A DNA stretch of 11,154 bases from Archangiaceae bacterium (GTDB taxonomy: Bacteria > Myxococcota > Myxococcia > Myxococcales > Myxococcaceae): assembly GCA_023248915.1 (NCBI GenBank), contig JAHFDQ010000155.1, positions 1 to 11,154 of the forward strand, given 5' to 3'. The notes under the pieces were generated by a model, which did not search any database, had not been told where the DNA came from, and was given only the letters and a program-made list of their open reading frames with translations. This document shows positions 8,862 through 11,154 of the stretch, piece by piece. The translations under genes and the position numbers were made by a program. Each line of letters opens with the position of its first letter. Position 1 is the first letter of the stretch.

Positions 8862-9947
8862 ATGTCACGAAGAGCCCGTGGGCGAGGCCCGAGGCGCCCC
8901 TCGACACGACCGGACCCGCCCGTCCCTGGTCCGCCCCCGCGCGTCAGGGCGCCGCCCGTTCCCAGCGCGCCGCTCGCGCCGCGGCCGGGGAGCTGGCTCT
9001 GGACGTGCCGCGCCGGCTTCGAGCCGCACCTGTTCGAGGAATTGGCGTGGCAGGGAGTCCGCCCGAGGCTGCTCGGCCCGGCGCTGGTCGAGGCCGATCG
9101 GCCGGCGAAGTCCCTTCCCGTATTCGGTCGCATGGGGTTCGAGGTGGCCCAGGTGCTCACCGAACCGCTCGCCGACGTCGAGCCCGGGCGGATTTCCGAG
9201 GCGCTCGCCCGGGCGGCGCCCCGGCAGAACCTCGAGGTGCAGGCCTGGACCCCGGACTCGGACGACGCCCACCGGTGGACCGGCCTCGCCGAGTCCCTGG
9301 GCCAGAGGCTGCGCGGACTTCTTCCCTCCCCCACCGGCCCCGCGCCCTGGCTCGCCCAGGTGTGCGTACTCGGCCCGTCGCTCGCCGCGGTGGGCGCCGT
9401 CGCCTGGCGGGACGCGGTGTCGCGCGCTCCGGGCGGGCGCGAGCGCCAGCGCCGCGAAGCCTTCGCCCCCTCGCGCGCGGCGCTGAAGCTCGAGGAAGCG
9501 CTCCAGGGCTACGGGCTCTCTCCCGCCCGCGGCGACCTGTGCGTGGACCTGGGAGCGGCTCCCGGCGGGTGGACGGCGCGGCTGGTCGCCCGGGGCGCGC
9601 GCGTCATCGCCGTCGACCCCGCCAGCCTCACTCCCGACCTGACGCGGCACCCGGGTATTCGCCACGTACGGGCCAGCGCCTTCTCGTTCGAACCGCCTGA
9701 ACCCGCCGACTGGCTCTTCTGCGACATGGCATGGCGGCCGCTGGAGGTCGCCCAGCTGCTGGCGAAGTGGGGCCGCCGCGGCTGGGCCGTGCACCTGTGC
9801 GCCAACCTCAAGCTTCCGATGAAGGACAAGAACCCGCTCATTCACCGGGCGCGCGCAATCTTAGGCGCCGGCTGGGACGAGCTTCGAGTGAGGCAGCTCT
9901 ACCACGACCGCGACGAGGTCACCGTCACCGCCCATCGCCGGGGTTGA
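8862..9947 (+). CDS. rlmM: 23S rRNA (cytidine-2'-O)-methyltransferase RlmM
   Basis: This 361-residue protein (E. coli RlmM has 366) uses S-adenosylmethionine to methylate the ribose of C2498 in 23S rRNA. Residues 45-66 (WLWTCRAGFEPHLFEELAWQG) align with the start of E. coli RlmM, opening the THUMP-like RNA-binding half. The C-terminal half is a FtsJ/RrmJ-type Rossmann fold: APSRAALKLEEAL (202-214), SAM motif I VDLGAAPGGW (228-237), WLFCDM (284-289), NLKLPMK (315-321) and a closing RQLYHDRDEVTV (344-355). The expected K-D-K-E catalytic tetrad is present as K209, D288, K317 and E352. The N-terminus carries about 43 extra residues rich in Pro and Arg with no E. coli counterpart; it may be disordered and bind RNA, but that is inference. 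Start chosen on the GGAGG upstream. The gene is divergent from the lipoprotein to its left. Confidence 0.95.
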   Translation: MSRRARGRGPRRPSTRPDPPVPGPPPRVRAPPVPSAPLAPRPGSWLWTCRAGFEPHLFEELAWQGVRPRLLGPALVEADRPAKSLPVFGRMGFEVAQVLTEPLADVEPGRISEALARAAPRQNLEVQAWTPDSDDAHRWTGLAESLGQRLRGLLPSPTGPAPWLAQVCVLGPSLAAVGAVAWRDAVSRAPGGRERQRREAFAPSRAALKLEEALQGYGLSPARGDLCVDLGAAPGGWTARLVARGARVIAVDPASLTPDLTRHPGIRHVRASAFSFEPPEPADWLFCDMAWRPLEVAQLLAKWGRRGWAVHLCANLKLPMKDKNPLIHRARAILGAGWDELRVRQLYHDRDEVTVTAHRRG

Positions 9948-9950
9948 CCG

Positions 9951-9970
9951 CCAATACGGGAGCGTATCGG
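9951..9970. other. Inverted repeat after rlmM
   Basis: CCAATACG (9951-9958), a GGAG loop and CGTATCGG (9963-9970) form an 8-bp stem with one A-C mismatch in plus-strand RNA; the same pair is a G-U wobble in minus-strand RNA. It starts 4 bp after the rlmM stop. No T-run follows, so it could be a weak terminator, an mRNA 3' end hairpin, or a binding site. Confidence 0.35.
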
Positions 9971-10052
9971 TCCCGTTTCCGGGCCGGCCCCCTATGAGAT
10001 TTCGGGGCCAATCGTGTAGAAGGGCGCCCTTTCCCGCCCCACCGGCGGGCTC

Positions 10053-10057
10053 GGAGG
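10053..10057 (+). promoter_or_regulatory. Ribosome binding site of the activase gene
   Basis: GGAGG lies 5 nt upstream of the ATG at 10063, which supports this start. I see no convincing promoter in the 115-bp gap, only a poor -10-like TAGAAG at 10017-10022, so transcription from rlmM cannot be excluded. Confidence 0.75.
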
Positions 10058-10062
10058 GCGAC

Positions 10063-11154
10063 ATGCCGAAGTCCAACCGCTTCGTGGGCATCGATGTGGG
10101 CGCAGAGACGGTGAAGGCCGTCGAGCTCCGCAGAGAGCCTGACGGGCTCAAGTGGACGCGGCGGGCCGTCGTCGAACACAACAAGGAACCCGGCAAGGCG
10201 GTGGTCGACCTGCTCTCGACCTGGGACTGGGAAACGGTCGAAGGCGCCGCGGCCGCCGGACGGCTGGGCCGGCTGTTGACGCTGCCGCGGGTGCCGCTGA
10301 AGCAGGCGCAGGCGATGGGGCTGCGCTTCCTGCGTGGCGACGGGCCGGCGACGGTGGTGTCCATCGGCGCGCACGGCTTCTCGGTGCTCGAGGTGCGCCC
10401 GAACGGCGCCGAGGTGCTCCGCGAGAACTCGCGCTGCTCTCAGGGCACCGGCAACTTCCTGCGCCAATTGGTCGAACGGTTCGACGTCGGCATCGAAGAG
10501 GCGTCGCGCTTGGCCGCGCCGGTGCCGAACCCCGCGCCCTTGTCGGGGCGGTGCCCGGTCATCTTGAAGACCGACATGACTCACCTCGCCAACAAGGGCG
10601 AGGACCGCGCCCGCATTCTCGCGGGGCTCTTCGACGCGGTCTGCGAGAACGTGCAGGTGCTGCTGAAGCCCCGCATCAGCCCGCCCCAGGTGGTGCTCGC
10701 GGGGGGCGTGGCCCGCGCGCCGCGGGTGCGCGAAAACTTCCGCAAGTTCCTCGCGCGGCACGACATGACGCTGGCCGACACCCCTGCCGACGACGCGCTG
10801 TACCTCGAGGCGTTGGGCGCGGCGAGGCTTTCGGCCGAGCGCCCCGCGTGGATGCCCGCGCTCGACCGGCTGGTGGCCCCGACACCCGAGCTCGAGCTCG
10901 AGCGGGTTCCGGCGCTGGCCGACTCGCTGGGGAAGGTAAAGCGGCTGACCCGGGCGCGACCGGTGGGCGAAGGCGCTGGGTCGGGCCCGGTGGTGCTGGG
11001 CTTCGACATCGGGTCGACCGGGTCGCAGGTGGTAGCGGTGGACGCCGAGACTCGCGACACCGCCTGGGAAGGTTACCTGCGCACCAACGGCGACCCGGTA
11101 GGCGCCGCGCAGGCGCTGACCCGGAAGTTCCTCGAGGGGCCCGCCGGAAGCCGG
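10063..11154 (+). CDS. BcrAD/BadFG-family acyl-CoA dehydratase activase, large two-domain form (partial, C-terminus beyond right edge)
   Basis: The frame is open from the ATG to the right edge (364 codons). It matches the ASKHA-fold ATPases that activate 2-hydroxyacyl-CoA dehydratases and benzoyl-CoA reductases by ATP-driven one-electron transfer from a [4Fe-4S] cluster. Domain 1 (about 1-260) has phosphate-1 GIDVGAETVKAVEL (9-22), ENSRCSQGTGNFL (121-133) with C125, LSGRCPVILKTDM (160-172) with C164, and adenosine motif VVLAGGVARAP (210-220). C125 and C164 are 39 residues apart, as I recall for the cluster ligands C127 and C166 of HgdC. The phosphate-2 motif, usually DIGGQDSK, is SIGAHGFS (100-107). 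After a linker, a second domain starts with GFDIGSTGSQVVAV (313-326). This points to the long fused activase type, often over 1000 residues, with a dehydratase-like part downstream. Its substrate is unknown, and no dehydratase is visible in the window. Confidence 0.87.
   Translation, partial: MPKSNRFVGIDVGAETVKAVELRREPDGLKWTRRAVVEHNKEPGKAVVDLLSTWDWETVEGAAAAGRLGRLLTLPRVPLKQAQAMGLRFLRGDGPATVVSIGAHGFSVLEVRPNGAEVLRENSRCSQGTGNFLRQLVERFDVGIEEASRLAAPVPNPAPLSGRCPVILKTDMTHLANKGEDRARILAGLFDAVCENVQVLLKPRISPPQVVLAGGVARAPRVRENFRKFLARHDMTLADTPADDALYLEALGAARLSAERPAWMPALDRLVAPTPELELERVPALADSLGKVKRLTRARPVGEGAGSGPVVLGFDIGSTGSQVVAVDAETRDTAWEGYLRTNGDPVGAAQALTRKFLEGPAGSR

Noticed and set aside
8865..9845. 326-codon minus-strand frame opposite rlmM
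   Set aside because: It is the antisense of a gene whose catalytic motifs are all present on the plus strand.
9948..10062. Search for a small RNA or promoter in the gap before the activase
   Set aside because: Only a weak hairpin and a poor -10-like TAGAAG were seen, with no acceptable -35.
10890..10903. 14-bp perfect palindrome GCTCGAGCTCGAGC as an operator
   Set aside because: It lies inside the activase coding region and follows from Glu-Leu-Glu-Leu-Glu codons in the domain linker.

Overview
The window is about 11 kb of very GC-rich DNA with strong third-position G/C bias. It most likely comes from a myxobacterium (Myxococcota, probably near the Cystobacterineae). This rests on protein style rather than a database match: MopE-type repeat lipoproteins, Asp-Ala-Gly linkers, a PGRS-like lipoprotein, and a SecA whose N-terminus resembles what I remember of myxobacterial SecA. 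It looks like ordinary chromosome: no transposase, integrase, phage gene, CRISPR array, tRNA or rRNA was seen.

Layout. Four genes lie on the minus strand, read right to left. A glycine-rich, cysteine-rich lipoprotein (6480-8759) is followed by secA (3563-6364), then two paralogous lipoproteins with MopE-type metal-binding repeats: one complete (1236-3509) and one running off the left edge (1-1146). After a 102-bp divergent gap, two genes lie on the plus strand: rlmM, a 23S rRNA ribose methyltransferase (8862-9947), and the 5' part of a large BcrAD/BadFG-type acyl-CoA dehydratase activase (10063 to the right edge). No gap between genes exceeds about 115 bp.

How the genes relate. secA has a credible promoter of its own. 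The mopE-like gene 53 bp downstream could be read through from it or use a weak promoter in the gap. All three flanking minus-strand proteins look like lipoproteins with the candidate lipidated cysteine at residue 19, so they are likely clients of the Sec route that SecA drives. Physical linkage does not prove a functional link, because SecA serves the whole secretome. rlmM and the activase are housekeeping or metabolic genes with clear ribosome binding sites and no obvious tie to the left half.

I do not see a convincing undescribed multi-gene system. The points most worth a second look are: paired loss of two cysteines in one MopE repeat, which suggests a disulfide pairing; a Gly-to-Ala change in SecA helicase motif VI; a degenerate phosphate-2 motif in the first activase domain despite both predicted Fe-S cysteines being intact; and a short spacing plus C7 tract at the rlmM ribosome binding site.
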